DNA from: Mycobacterium neglectum
Lineage (GTDB): Bacteria > Actinomycetota > Actinomycetes > Mycobacteriales > Mycobacteriaceae
Reading direction: 5' to 3'
DNA: 64,000 nucleotides
Assembly: GCF_002591975.1 (NCBI RefSeq)
Contig: NZ_NVQE01000003.1
Span: 205,479-269,478, forward strand
Positions 24,102-33,179 of the stretch are shown here, in pieces (position 1 is the stretch's first letter; every line of letters starts with the position of its first letter). Under the pieces are notes generated by a model. The model was given only the letters and a program-made list of their open reading frames with translations. It had not been told where the DNA came from and did no database searches. The position numbers and the translations under genes were made by a program.

Positions 24102-25387
24102 GTACTCACAGTAACCGCGCTGGTCTGGGGAAGCGGCCTGGTCGCGGTCTCCCTCAGCGTCAGGACCGTGCCGAGTGAGATGACCGCCGCGATGATCAGG
24201 TAGATCGCGGGCGCCGTGTTGCCGGTCTGCGAGGTGAGCCAGGTGACGACGTACGGCGTCGTGCCGCCGAAACCGGCGACACAGATGTTGTAGCCGATCG
24301 AGAAGCCGCTGTAGCGCACGGTCGTCGCGAACATCTCGACGCCGGCCGACACGGCGGTCGACACATAGATCGACTCGATGGCCGCCAGCACGCAGTGGGC
24401 CGTGATCGCCGCGGCCAGCGACCCGGAGTTCAGCAGCAGGAACAACGGATAGGAAAGGACAACGAAGGCCACCGACCCGGCGATCAACATCGGCTTGCGC
24501 CCGATCCGATCCGACAGTGCGGCCAACGGGAGGATGAGCACCAGCGCCACGAATGTCGCCAGGGTCATGGAGGTGAACGCCTCGGTCCTGGAGAACTTCA
24601 GCGTCACGATCAAGTAGGACTGCAGGAATGTGAACACGACGTAGTAGCCGACGTTGAACACGATGAACAGGCCGATCACCTGCAAGATCGGCCGCCACGA
24701 CGACGTAAGGGCCTCACGAAGCGGAGAGGAGGCCACCTGCTCGGTCCTGCTGAGTTCGGCGAACTGCGGGGTGTCGTCCAGGCGCAGTCGGATGTAGAGG
24801 CCGATCAAGCCCAGCGGCAGGGCCATCAGGAAGGGGATCCGCCAGCCGTAGACGTTCATCGCCTCGGCGGGCAGCAGCGCGGACAGCAGCGTCACCGTCA
24901 CCGAACCGACCAGGAACCCGACGACGCCCGACCACGCCATGAACGTGATGGTCAGCCCGCGGCGCTTCTCGGAGGCGAACTCGGCGAGGTAGACCGCCCC
25001 GCCGCCGTACTCGCCGCCGGCGGAGAAGCCCTGAATACAGCGCAGTCCGAACAGCAGGAGGGGGGCCGCAACGCCGATCGAGGCATAGGTCGGAAGCAGG
25101 CCGATGGCGACAGTTGCGCCGGACATCAGCAGGATCACCACCGCGAGCACGCGCTGGCGTCCGATCCGGTCGCCCAGCGGGCCGAACACGAATCCGCCCA
25201 GCGGACGCATGAAGAAGGCAGCGGCGAAGATCGCGAACGTCTTGAGCAGCGCCGCCGTTTCGTCGCCCGCCGGGAAGAAGTTCGCGGCGATGAACGTCGC
25301 CAGGAATCCGTAGATGGCGAAGTCGAACCACTCGACGGCGTTGCCTATCGATGCACCGGTGACAGCCTTCCGCACATCACTTTGCAT
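24098..25387 (-). CDS. MFS transporter of the metabolite:H+ symporter (MHS) family
   Basis: Twelve-helix importer (429 residues) of the ProP/KgtP/ShiA type, which take up organic acids, betaines or shikimate with protons. Diagnostic are the N-terminal [20 protein letters not shown] (about 16-35), loop [15 protein letters not shown], and [19 protein letters not shown] (about 125-143). The substrate cannot be told from sequence. It heads a two-gene unit with the Arg-rich protein at 23799. Confidence 0.88.
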   Translation of the reverse strand: MQSDVRKAVTGASIGNAVEWFDFAIYGFLATFIAANFFPAGDETAALLKTFAIFAAAFFMRPLGGFVFGPLGDRIGRQRVLAVVILLMSGATVAIGLLPTYASIGVAAPLLLFGLRCIQGFSAGGEYGGGAVYLAEFASEKRRGLTITFMAWSGVVGFLVGSVTVTLLSALLPAEAMNVYGWRIPFLMALPLGLIGLYIRLRLDDTPQFAELSRTEQVASSPLREALTSSWRPILQVIGLFIVFNVGYYVVFTFLQSYLIVTLKFSRTEAFTSMTLATFVALVLILPLAALSDRIGRKPMLIAGSVAFVVLSYPLFLLLNSGSLAAAITAHCVLAAIESIYVSTAVSAGVEMFATTVRYSGFSIGYNICVAGFGGTTPYVVTWLTSQTGNTAPAIYLIIAAVISLGTVLTLRETATRPLPQTSAVTVST

Positions 25388-25472
25388 GACAGATCTCCCC
25401 GAATCTAAGCGTCCCGCTGAGCATTTCGCTTACAAACCCGCAGGTCATACCCGCAAAGATAGCGCGCTCCGC

Positions 25473-25886
25473 CTAGCGCTCCGCCCAGAACGGCCGCGTC
25501 ACGAGCGCAACCAGCGCGAGCACGGTCAGCGGCGCCACCAGCGGCAACCACGGAAGCTCCAAAGGCAGCGACACCACCGCCAGGCCCACTGCGGTAAACC
25601 CCACGGCGCCAATGACCGTCGGTGCGGTGATGACCGCCGTGTGCCGGAGCACCAGATAGCAGGCGGCGCAGAGCCCGGACAACGCGGCGAGCATGGCCGG
25701 TGACTCGTTGAGCACCAGCGCGCCGGCGGCCAGCAGGACCGCAAGCGCCGCGGCCGGTCGAAAGACGTTGCCCATCAACACTGCAAGCGTTGCCAGGCCC
25801 GCCGCAATCAGCGCCGCGTCATCGGCCGCAACAGCGGATGCTGCGACCATGACCAGGCCGAAGGCGGTCGACAGTGCGCGGTTCAT
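25473..25886 (-). CDS. small multi-spanning membrane protein of the moxR3 cluster (Rv3162c-like)
   Basis: A 137-residue hydrophobic protein with about four membrane helices and short polar ends (MNRALSTAFGLVMVAASAVA, LAVLLAAGALVLNESPAMLA). Its ATG overlaps the DUF58 gene stop (ATGA). It is the last gene of a five-gene operon in the order found for Rv3166c-Rv3162c. No function is known. Confidence 0.75.
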   Translation of the reverse strand: MNRALSTAFGLVMVAASAVAADDAALIAAGLATLAVLMGNVFRPAAALAVLLAAGALVLNESPAMLAALSGLCAACYLVLRHTAVITAPTVIGAVGFTAVGLAVVSLPLELPWLPLVAPLTVLALVALVTRPFWAER

Positions 25887-27148
25887 CGCCGCCTCCGCGC
25901 CGTGCGGCGATGATCCGGTACCAGCTGCATGGCCGTGTCGAGCGTGTCCGCCTCACGCCATGCCACGACGTCCACGCCGACGGTGCCCATGTCCCGGTAC
26001 ATGAATGACCGCTGCAGCGCCCACATCCGGGTGACGACACGATCGCATTCGTCCTCGAACGGCGCACCTTCGAGGACGTCGACGGCTACGACGGTGTGCC
26101 CGCGCTTGCGCAGGTCGATCAGCGCCAACGCGAACTCGGTGTCGAGCATCGTGGAGAACGCGACGATGATCGCCCCCGGTGGAACAGCGGCGCGAGGGGC
26201 CAACGTGCCCGGTGTGGTCTCGAACCCGCCGTCCACGGCGAGCACCGCGTCGAGCACGCGATAGAACTGCCGCCGCCCGATATCGGCGCCGAGCCAGCGT
26301 GGCTGACGGTCCCCGAGCGCGACGACGCCGGCCCGGTCACCGCTGCGCAGCGCGCTCTGCACGACCTGTACCGCGCCCCGTACGGTTCGGTCGGTGGCCT
26401 CGGTCGCGGGCCCGGCGGGCTGCGGATACTTGTCCACCAGCACCACCACATCGGCGGCGCGGTCGGTCAGTCGCTGCGTGACATGCAGGCTGCCCCGGCG
26501 TGCGCTCACCGGCCAGTTCACCGTGCGCAGTTGATCACCGGGTACGTAGCGGCGGACGTCTGCATACTCGACGCCGGGGCCGATATGCCGAGTCAGATGA
26601 GTGCCGAGGCGGTCGAGCAGCTCAGTCCGCGGAATCGACGTCGACTGCGGCGGTGCCATCGGGAACACGAATACGTCGGCGGCGTCGACGACGCCCGTAC
26701 CCTCGAGCAACCCGCCCCGCGCGCCCACCGTGACCCGGCCCTGTATCGGGTACCGGCCCCACCGATCGGCGGCGACAACGACGGTGCTGCGCTGTCGGGA
26801 TTCGATGTCTGTCTTCTCGATTCGCATCGCGGGTAGCACAGACACAGTGAGTTCGATTGCGTCGGAATCAGTCTCGGGTTCGGCAACCGCCGACACCTCC
26901 ACCTGTGACTGTTCGGTCTCGAAACAGCGGTGCGTCCCGGGATCGGCACGCACGGTGACCGCGGGAACAGGACGCTGCCACCCGATCGAACACACGACGC
27001 CGAGCAACGGCGCCGCGAACGCCACGAGCTGCGGGAGCGAACCGATCACCGCCACGGCCAGCAGAATCGTCACACACGTGAGGATCATGAGTGTGAGTGG
27101 CGAAGGGCGCCAACGCAACTGCGCCTCAGTGCTGCGGGCCTCGATCAC
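25883..27148 (-). CDS. DUF58-domain protein partnered with MoxR (Rv3163c-like)
   Basis: A 421-residue protein with two adjacent N-terminal membrane helices (about 18-60) and a DUF58 domain (VEYADVRRYVPGDQLRTVNW at about 200-219), continuing into a von Willebrand-like region (VVVLVDKYPQPAG; GDRAGVVALGDRQ). DUF58 proteins are encoded with MoxR ATPases and are thought to be their targets or co-factors in protein or complex maturation. GTG start 6 bases after the moxR stop. Confidence 0.85.
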   Translation of the reverse strand: MIEARSTEAQLRWRPSPLTLMILTCVTILLAVAVIGSLPQLVAFAAPLLGVVCSIGWQRPVPAVTVRADPGTHRCFETEQSQVEVSAVAEPETDSDAIELTVSVLPAMRIEKTDIESRQRSTVVVAADRWGRYPIQGRVTVGARGGLLEGTGVVDAADVFVFPMAPPQSTSIPRTELLDRLGTHLTRHIGPGVEYADVRRYVPGDQLRTVNWPVSARRGSLHVTQRLTDRAADVVVLVDKYPQPAGPATEATDRTVRGAVQVVQSALRSGDRAGVVALGDRQPRWLGADIGRRQFYRVLDAVLAVDGGFETTPGTLAPRAAVPPGAIIVAFSTMLDTEFALALIDLRKRGHTVVAVDVLEGAPFEDECDRVVTRMWALQRSFMYRDMGTVGVDVVAWREADTLDTAMQLVPDHRRTARRRR

Positions 27149-27154
27149 CGGGTG

Positions 27155-28117
27155 TCACCCATTGGTCCGCGGCACGGGAAGTCTTCGCAACAACTCCTCC
27201 ACCACGTCGCTGCCGTGTACGCGACGCACCCACATCTCCGGACGCAGGCTGATCCGATGCGCCATCGACGGAACGGCAAGCGATTTGACGTCCTCGGGGA
27301 TCACATAGTCGCGCCCGAGCAGCAGCGCACGCGCGCGGGCGAGCTGCACGAGGTCCAGCTCGGCCCGTGGACTGGCGCCGACGGCGACCTGCGGATGCTG
27401 GCGCGTCGCCGCGGCCAGTGACACCACGTAGCGGAGCACGTCGTCGTGGACGGTGACCTGTTCCACCGATTCGCGCATCGCGAGCAGCTCGTGGGCGTCG
27501 ACGACCTGATGCACGGCCGGCTCGGCGGCACCGCGCTCGATGCGGCGGCGCAGCATCGACTCCTCCTCCTGCTCGGAGAGGTACCGCAGTTCGAGCCGGA
27601 TCGTGAACCGGTCCAGTTGCGCCTCCGGCAGCGGGTAGGTGCCCTCGTACTCGATCGGGTTGTCGGTGGCCAGCACGATGAACGGTGCGGGCAGTTTGTG
27701 CGTGACACCGTCGATGCTGACCTGGCCCTCGGCCATCGCTTCGAGCAGCGCCGCCTGGGTTTTCGGCGGCGTACGGTTGATCTCATCTGCGAGCAGCAGG
27801 TTCGTGAAGATCGGTCCGGACCGGAACTCGAACCGGCCGGACTGCATGTCGTAGACCGTGGAACCCAACAGATCAGCGGGGAGCAGATCCGGGGTGAACT
27901 GGACCCGTTTGAACTCCAGGCCCAACACAGCGGCGATCGACCGCGCGATCAACGTCTTGCCGAGGCCGGGAAGGTCCTCGATGAGCACGTGCCCGCCGGC
28001 CAGCACGGTGGTGAGGATCAGTGTGAGCGCACCGCGCTTGCCGACCACCACCCGTCCGATTTCGTCGAGAGCTGTCTCGCAGTTCGCCGTGGTGGTCGCG
28101 CCCGAGTACTCCGTCAT
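27155..28117 (-). CDS. moxR3: MoxR-family AAA+ ATPase (MoxR3-like)
   Basis: Cytoplasmic AAA+ chaperone-like ATPase, 320 residues. Walker A EDLPGLGKTLIARSIA (about 46-61), Walker B LLLADEINRTPPKTQ (about 107-121), sensor 1 VLATDNPIEYEGTYPLPEAQ and sensor 2 SPRAELDLVQLARA. MoxR proteins support assembly or activation of partner complexes. ATG 28117 overlaps the upstream gene (ATGA); extra codons open to 28219 lie within that gene. The moxR3 name rests on neighbours equivalent to Rv3162c-Rv3166c rather than the moxR1 or moxR2 clusters. Confidence 0.92.
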   Translation of the reverse strand: MTEYSGATTTANCETALDEIGRVVVGKRGALTLILTTVLAGGHVLIEDLPGLGKTLIARSIAAVLGLEFKRVQFTPDLLPADLLGSTVYDMQSGRFEFRSGPIFTNLLLADEINRTPPKTQAALLEAMAEGQVSIDGVTHKLPAPFIVLATDNPIEYEGTYPLPEAQLDRFTIRLELRYLSEQEEESMLRRRIERGAAEPAVHQVVDAHELLAMRESVEQVTVHDDVLRYVVSLAAATRQHPQVAVGASPRAELDLVQLARARALLLGRDYVIPEDVKSLAVPSMAHRISLRPEMWVRRVHGSDVVEELLRRLPVPRTNG

Positions 28118-28599
28118 ACCCGCTCCAACCGTTGCAGAATTTCGTCGAGGGCCTCGCGGCCAGGGCCGGGACCCTCTATGCCGTCTCGCGCCACGTTCTC
28201 GGGATCGACCCACGGCCACAGATCCGCACCGAAAAGCATCTTGCCCGTGGCGTTGTAGGCGGCGCGGTCCTTCGATCGCTTCTGACCGGTCGCCATCTCA
28301 TACTGACGTGCCAGCGTGGGCCGCAGGTGTCTGTCCCAATCCCTGCGCGTGGCCTCCGACTGGCTGATCAACGTCTCAGTGCGAGAAAGCCAGCGGCGCA
28401 ACGACTCTGCGGCATCGTCAGCACGCTGCTCTTCGGCGTCGCCGACGGACTGCCGGATCAGGTACCAGCGCACCATGAGCAGCGCGCAGGCGAGCGCGGC
28501 GCCGGACATGATGAGAATCAGCCGCCGATCGGCCCCCGCGAGCGACAGGAGTTCGACACCGGCGACCAAGAGAAAACCCGCTGCGACAATCTTTGTCAT
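28114..28599 (-). CDS. membrane protein of the moxR3 cluster (Rv3165c-like)
   Basis: A 161-residue protein: two closely spaced membrane helices at the N-terminus (about 3-22 and 26-45, hairpin) and a cytoplasmic, probably helical remainder (AEEQRADDAAESLRRWLSRT, QKRSKDRAAYNATGKMLFGA). It overlaps both neighbours by 4 bases, so the operon is translationally coupled. Function unknown. Confidence 0.78.
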   Translation of the reverse strand: MTKIVAAGFLLVAGVELLSLAGADRRLILIMSGAALACALLMVRWYLIRQSVGDAEEQRADDAAESLRRWLSRTETLISQSEATRRDWDRHLRPTLARQYEMATGQKRSKDRAAYNATGKMLFGADLWPWVDPENVARDGIEGPGPGREALDEILQRLERV

Positions 28600-29558
28600 G
28601 CGCTGCTCCTCGCGGTGACGTCCGGGAGCTCGGCAAGCACTCGCTCCAGCACGCGCACAGCGGCGTCGCGGTGTTCTTCGGTCATCACATGCGGGGAGAA
28701 TCTCGCCTCCTCGAACAACTCGACGAGCTCGGTCGCGCTGTCAGCCCGTAGTGCGCGGTTGTCGACCGCTCGGGCCAACACCTCTGACGGGGTGTCGCAG
28801 TCTTGCGGAACTGCGCCCGGTACCCGGGTCAACTCCCGTTCCATCGCCGCATAGCAGGCGATGATCGCCTCGCGCGGTTCCCGCGTGCGGTCGCCGATCT
28901 CGGCGAGCCCGACTTCCGCCGCGCGGACCAGGGACTCCCCCGCGGTCGGGGCCGCAGCAACGGGACCACCTTCGTCGAGGTGGTACTGGCCTGCACCTGC
29001 GCGCTGCCGCCGTGAGGCGACCGCCGTTCCGACGATGACCAGGACCATCAGGATCAACATCGGTGGGACCAGGTAGCCGATCACGTTGGTTTCCGAGTCC
29101 GGCTCTTCGCCGGCGGGCTCCGGGCGCGCGGTGTCCGGTGGTTCCGTAGTGGTCTCCGGAGCCGACGGCGCGTCGGAGAGGGGCTGTTCGGACGGACCCC
29201 CGAGTTGCATCAGCAACAGCACGAGCAGCAGCCATCCGATGGCCAGGGCGAGCACGACGAATGAGAAGCGCCAGCTCGGCCGGCCCTTCAAGCCCGGACT
29301 CCTCGGCAGTTCTCCGGTCGATGCGGGCCGCGGGGTGCGGTCACGCAGCCGGGCGATGATCGCGACGCCGATGATCGCCACCGCTGCGCACACCATCACG
29401 ATGACCACGATCAACGCCGCCGGGTTGCTCGGCGGCCGCTCACGCTCGGCGATCGGGTCGCCGCCGCCGGGGATGTAGCCGCGTAGCGCCACGGCGGCAA
29501 CCGTCATGAGCGTGATCACCGCGATCACGCGCTTTGTCGACCTGTCGATACCGGCCAT
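28596..29558 (-). CDS. DUF4129-domain membrane protein of the moxR3 cluster (Rv3166c-like)
   Basis: First gene of the operon, 320 residues from ATG 29558 (an ATG at 29573 would add five residues). Helices occur near residues 8-25, 45-65, 85-105 and 152-172, with acidic linkers rich in Pro/Glu/Thr (about 112-148). The C-terminal DUF4129 domain includes EPREAIIACYAAMERELTRV and TPSEVLARAV. DUF4129 proteins resemble transglutaminase-associated tails and travel with MoxR/DUF58 pairs. Confidence 0.8.
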   Translation of the reverse strand: MAGIDRSTKRVIAVITLMTVAAVALRGYIPGGGDPIAERERPPSNPAALIVVIVMVCAAVAIIGVAIIARLRDRTPRPASTGELPRSPGLKGRPSWRFSFVVLALAIGWLLLVLLLMQLGGPSEQPLSDAPSAPETTTEPPDTARPEPAGEEPDSETNVIGYLVPPMLILMVLVIVGTAVASRRQRAGAGQYHLDEGGPVAAAPTAGESLVRAAEVGLAEIGDRTREPREAIIACYAAMERELTRVPGAVPQDCDTPSEVLARAVDNRALRADSATELVELFEEARFSPHVMTEEHRDAAVRVLERVLAELPDVTARSSA

Positions 29559-29614
29559 GGCCCTAAACCTCATCCTGGCACGCAGCCGCTGCCGAACCGC
29601 TCAGATCGGATGGA

Positions 29615-29620
29615 TAGGTT
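29615..29620 (+). promoter_or_regulatory. -10 box TAGGTT of a leaderless promoter; fixes the start of the next gene
   Basis: TAGGTT ends 8 bases before GTG 29628. It lies inside the extra codons of the longer form that begins at ATG 29610, which argues for the GTG as the real start. Confidence 0.5.
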
Positions 29621-29627
29621 CGAGGGC

Positions 29628-30287
29628 GTGACCACCACACTTGAAGACCCACAAGTCGCTGCCGCTCTCGATCGCATGTTCGCCGAGTCCGCCGAGCAGT
29701 TCGCATCGATGCGCTCGGGTGGGACGGACTTCTCCCGTCTGGAGGCGGCCACCGCCCAGGAACGGGCGGATGCGTTCAGTGACTATTACTTGCCGGTGAC
29801 CCAGGATGCCGGCCGTCTGCTCTATGCGTTGGTGCGCGCGGTCCGTCCGGCCACGATTGTCGAGTTCGGCATGTCGCTCGGAATCTCGGCTATCCACCTC
29901 GCCTCGGCGGTGCGTGACAACGGCGAGGGCCGCGTCGTCACCACCGAGCTCAGCGCCGCGAAGGTGACCGCGGCGAGCAAGACGTTCACCGAGGTCGGTC
30001 TCGACGACCTCATCACCGTGCTGGAAGGTGACGCGCTGGCCACTCTCGAAAAGCTCGACGGGCCGGTGGATTTCGTCCTGCTCGACGGCTGGAAAGAGCT
30101 CTATGTTCCGGTGCTGGAGCTACTAGAGCCACGCCTGTCCCCTGGCACACTCGTCGTCGCCGACAACACCTCGATGGCCGAGCTGGCACCGTATCTCGAC
30201 TACGTGCGAACCCCGGCCAATGGCTACGTCAGCGTCAGCTTCCCGGCGCGGGATTCCGACAGCATGGAGATCAGCTGCCGCGCCTAG
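29628..30287 (+). CDS. class I SAM-dependent O-methyltransferase
   Basis: A 219-residue methyltransferase of the caffeoyl-CoA/catechol O-methyltransferase-like group. Motif I is VEFGMSLGISAIHLASAVRD (about 80-99), then TTELSAAKVTAASKTFTEVG, and the DFVLLDGWKELY segment supplies the metal-binding Asp. SAM and divalent metal use are inferred from the family; the substrate is unknown. GTG 29628 is preferred to ATG 29610 on the promoter evidence. The last 17 bases overlap the convergent coiled-coil gene. Confidence 0.86.
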   Translation: MTTTLEDPQVAAALDRMFAESAEQFASMRSGGTDFSRLEAATAQERADAFSDYYLPVTQDAGRLLYALVRAVRPATIVEFGMSLGISAIHLASAVRDNGEGRVVTTELSAAKVTAASKTFTEVGLDDLITVLEGDALATLEKLDGPVDFVLLDGWKELYVPVLELLEPRLSPGTLVVADNTSMAELAPYLDYVRTPANGYVSVSFPARDSDSMEISCRA

Positions 30288-31101
30288 CGGCCTTTGCTTC
30301 CTTCACGACGGCGGCGGCGTCACGGCTGGCCTGCTTGGCTTGTTCGTAGGCGTCTTCGGCTGCGGTGAGCGCACTTTCGGCGTCGGTCAACCGCCTGCGT
30401 GCGTCGTCGCGGCGCAGTCGGGCCGTGGCGAGATCGGACTGTAACTCCTTGAGCGCGCCGTCGGCGTCGGCCTTGGCGCGTTCTGCGGCGGCCAGTGCGG
30501 CGCGCGCCTGTTGCCGCCTGCGACGTTCGTCGGACTCCTGGTCGTCGCGGGGCTTCGGGAGCTCTTGAGCCTGCGTCTTGGCTTTGGGCTTGGTCTTGCG
30601 GCCAGCGGTGGGCTTGAAAATGATTGCGGTGTCCCCGAACTCGCCGAAGCCAGACCATTGTTCGGCTTTGGTGAGGCGGCCGAGGCGCGCAGCGACCTCC
30701 GGGTCGGCGATCGCCGCCTGCAGGGTCGTGGTGACGTCGTCGCGCAGCGCGGCCGTCGGGCTGAGCTCTGACTCTTCGAATGCGGTTCGCACCAGTTCTT
30801 CGATGAGGCGGCGCTGCTCGGCGGTCAGCTCGCGGATGCGGCCGCCGTCCATCCCTGCGTGGGCCGCGCGCAGGCGCTCGCCCAGATTAGTGAGGCGTTC
30901 GGAGACCGACTCGTCGTTGAGCACCAGCACGTTCACGGCGTGGGCCGCGTTGGTCGGCTTGCGCGCCGCCGCGATCTGGCTGGCGGCTTCGGCATCGCCA
31001 CGCTTCTTGGCCTCCGCGGCGAGCTTGTTGCGCAGCGGCGTGAAGTCTCCGAGCTTCGCGGCATACAAAGCGTCCAGGTCTGCGAGATCACCGTCGGCCA
31101 T
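30271..31101 (-). CDS. coiled-coil protein, function unknown
   Basis: A 276-residue soluble protein. Residues about 1-150 are helical (ADLDALYAAKLGDFTPLRNK, ERLTNLGERLRAAHAGMDGG); residues about 170-276 form an Ala/Arg/Asp/Glu-rich coiled coil (LAAAERAKADADGALKELQS). The N-terminal half looks like proteins annotated only as hypothetical in mycobacteria. ATG 31101 is the start; the same frame continues open to 31935 across kup, which is a codon-bias shadow. It is divergent from kup with 27 bases between starts, so the two promoters overlap. Confidence 0.75.
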   Translation of the reverse strand: MADGDLADLDALYAAKLGDFTPLRNKLAAEAKKRGDAEAASQIAAARKPTNAAHAVNVLVLNDESVSERLTNLGERLRAAHAGMDGGRIRELTAEQRRLIEELVRTAFEESELSPTAALRDDVTTTLQAAIADPEVAARLGRLTKAEQWSGFGEFGDTAIIFKPTAGRKTKPKAKTQAQELPKPRDDQESDERRRRQQARAALAAAERAKADADGALKELQSDLATARLRRDDARRRLTDAESALTAAEDAYEQAKQASRDAAAVVKEAKAARRGS

Positions 31102-31115
31102 ATCGCCCTCCACCG

Positions 31116-31121
31116 TATTCT
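31116..31121 (+). promoter_or_regulatory. -10 box TATTCT of a likely leaderless promoter for kup
   Basis: TATTCT fits TANNNT and ends 8 bases before the kup GTG at 31129. It lies in the 27-bp gap to the divergent gene, so its use would interfere with transcription of that gene. Confidence 0.45.
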
Positions 31122-31128
31122 CCCGAGT

Positions 31129-33039
31129 GTGGACCGAACAGTCGGCACCCAGGCGTTGCGGTTGGGCGTGATCATCGCCGCACTGGGTGTGGTTTTCGGT
31201 GACATCGGCACCAGCCCGATCTACACACTCCAGACGGTGTTCAACCCCGGCGATCCGCATCCGGTGCCGGTGGCCCACCACAACGTATACGGCGTGGTCT
31301 CGCTGATCTTCTGGTCGGTGATGATCATCGTCACGCTCACCTACGTCACGTTGGTGATGCGCGCCGACAACAACGGCGAGGGCGGGATCATGGCGCTGAT
31401 CACGCTGCTGCGGCGCTGGAATGGCAAACGGGGACGACGCACCTCGGCGGTCCTTGCGGCGGCGGGTCTGTTCGGTGCCGCCCTGTTCTTCGGCGACAGC
31501 ATGATCACGCCTGCCATCTCGGTGCTGTCGGCCGTCGAGGGCATCGCCGTGATCGACCCGGGCTTCCGGGATTTCGTCGTGCCGATCACCGCGGTGATCA
31601 TTGTGGGGCTGTTCGCTGTACAGAGTCGCGGCACTGCAACGGTGGGTCGCTTCTTCGGCCCGGTGATGATTCTCTGGTTCACGGCGATCGGCGCATGCGG
31701 GATTCACGGCATCGTCGACAACCCCGAAATCCTCAGGGCGCTGTCGCCGATGTACGCGCTGGACTTCATGGCCGGCCACTTCCACATCGCGTTCTTCGCG
31801 CTCGCCGCGATAGTCCTCTCGGTGACCGGCGCCGAGGCGCTGTACGCCGACATGGGACATTTCGGCAGGCGCGCGATCACGTACGGCTGGCTCGGCCTGG
31901 TTTTGCCGGCCTGCACGCTGAACTACTTCGGCCAAGGCGCCCTGGTGCTGGCCGACGAGTCGACGGTGTCCGCACCGTTCTTCCTGCTCACGCCGGAGTG
32001 GGCGCGAATTCCCATGGTGCTATTGGCGACAGCGGCGACGGTGATCGCATCGCAGGCAGTGATCACGGGAGCTTTCTCCGTGGCGTCGCAGGCCGCGCGA
32101 CTCGGTTACCTCCCGAGGCTGCGTATCGAGCACACGTCGGCGTCGACCATCGGCCAGATCTACGTGCCGTGGATCAACGCCGTCCTCCTGGTCGCGGTAC
32201 TGATCCTGGTGTTCGCGTTCCGGAGTTCGGCAGCCCTGGCATACGCGTTCGGTATGGCGGTCACCGGAACCATCACGATCACCACCACGCTTTTTCTCTA
32301 CTACGCCAGGACTCGATGGGGTTGGCCGCTGTGGGGTGTGCTGATCGGTGGCGGCCTGCTGCTCATGGTGGACCTGATGTTCTTCGCGGCCAACCTCACC
32401 AAACTGGTGCACGGTGCCTGGCTCCCACTGACCATCGCCGTCGTCACCTTCACCGTGATGACCACCTGGCAGAAGGGCCGCCGAATCATCACCCGCGCAA
32501 GGGAAAAGGCTGAGGGTCCACTTGGCGACTTCGTCGGTGAGCTCGTTCAGCGCGACCCGCCGCTGGTCCGCATTCCCGGCACGGCGATCTACCTGAACCG
32601 CGGCCGAGAAACCGCACCGCTCGCCATGCGCGCCATCGTGGAGCACAACCATGTGCTGGCCGAGCACGTGATCATCTTGACGGTCGAGACCGAGAACGTC
32701 CCGCGGCTGCCCGACTCCGAGCGAATGACCCACGACGACCTCGGCTATGCAAGCGACGGAATCATCCATGTGGCAGCACGTTTCGGCTACATGGAACGGC
32801 CCAATATTCCGCGTGCGCTTGCGCTGCTGAGTGCCGAGGAGACCGAGGGCCCGATCGATCTGGCGAACGCGTCCTATTTCCTGTCGAAGCTCGACCTGTG
32901 CCTTGGCGATGCGCACACGATGGCGCCCTGGCGTAAGCGACTATTCATCGCCACCTCGCACATCACGGCCGATGCCGCGGGGCATTTCGGGCTACCCCTG
33001 GGCCGGACGGTCGTCGTGGGCTCCCGCATCGAGGTCTGA
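31129..33039 (+). CDS. kup: Kup-family low-affinity potassium transporter
   Basis: Potassium:proton symporter, 636 residues, the usual Kup length. Twelve membrane helices occupy about 1-440 with the family signature GVVFGDIGTSPIYTLQTVF at the first helix, MRADNNGEGGIMALITLLRR and FGDSMITPAISVLSAVEGI; the hydrophilic C-terminal domain contains RIPGTAIYLNRG and is cytoplasmic. GTG 31129 was chosen because GVIIAALGVVFGDIGTSPIY follows at the normal distance and a -10 box precedes it; the open frame to 30859 overlaps the divergent gene. Confidence 0.94.
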   Translation: MDRTVGTQALRLGVIIAALGVVFGDIGTSPIYTLQTVFNPGDPHPVPVAHHNVYGVVSLIFWSVMIIVTLTYVTLVMRADNNGEGGIMALITLLRRWNGKRGRRTSAVLAAAGLFGAALFFGDSMITPAISVLSAVEGIAVIDPGFRDFVVPITAVIIVGLFAVQSRGTATVGRFFGPVMILWFTAIGACGIHGIVDNPEILRALSPMYALDFMAGHFHIAFFALAAIVLSVTGAEALYADMGHFGRRAITYGWLGLVLPACTLNYFGQGALVLADESTVSAPFFLLTPEWARIPMVLLATAATVIASQAVITGAFSVASQAARLGYLPRLRIEHTSASTIGQIYVPWINAVLLVAVLILVFAFRSSAALAYAFGMAVTGTITITTTLFLYYARTRWGWPLWGVLIGGGLLLMVDLMFFAANLTKLVHGAWLPLTIAVVTFTVMTTWQKGRRIITRAREKAEGPLGDFVGELVQRDPPLVRIPGTAIYLNRGRETAPLAMRAIVEHNHVLAEHVIILTVETENVPRLPDSERMTHDDLGYASDGIIHVAARFGYMERPNIPRALALLSAEETEGPIDLANASYFLSKLDLCLGDAHTMAPWRKRLFIATSHITADAAGHFGLPLGRTVVVGSRIEV

Positions 33040-33100
33040 CACTTACCCCGACTTGATACGCCCGCTCGGCGTGATGCGCCGACTGGACCCTCAAACGGAG

Positions 33101-33127
33101 TTATCCCCAATCGGGGTTTTATCCACA
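33101..33127 (+). repeat. two DnaA-box-like TTATCC(C/A)CA repeats upstream of the 13E12 gene
   Basis: TTATCCCCA at 33101-33109 and the exact DnaA-box consensus TTATCCACA at 33119-33127, separated by 9 bases (ATCGGGGTT). They end about 50 bases before the 13E12-type HNH start. I recall similar TTATCCACA pairs before other members of this repeat family. No replication genes are near. Confidence 0.6.
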
Positions 33128-33179
33128 GGTCGGGTCTGAGCGGGTGTTCCTTGTCGTTGCTGTCAGTAGCGTTTAAAGC

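Noticed and set aside
31102..31935. Extension of the coiled-coil protein upstream across kup (frame open to 31935)
   Set aside because: It runs antisense to the kup membrane domain; the ATG at 31101 starts the protein-like part, and the kup start is only 27 bases away.
33101..33127. DnaA boxes as part of a replication origin
   Set aside because: Only two boxes are present and there is no dnaA, dnaN, rpmH, gidA or parAB nearby.
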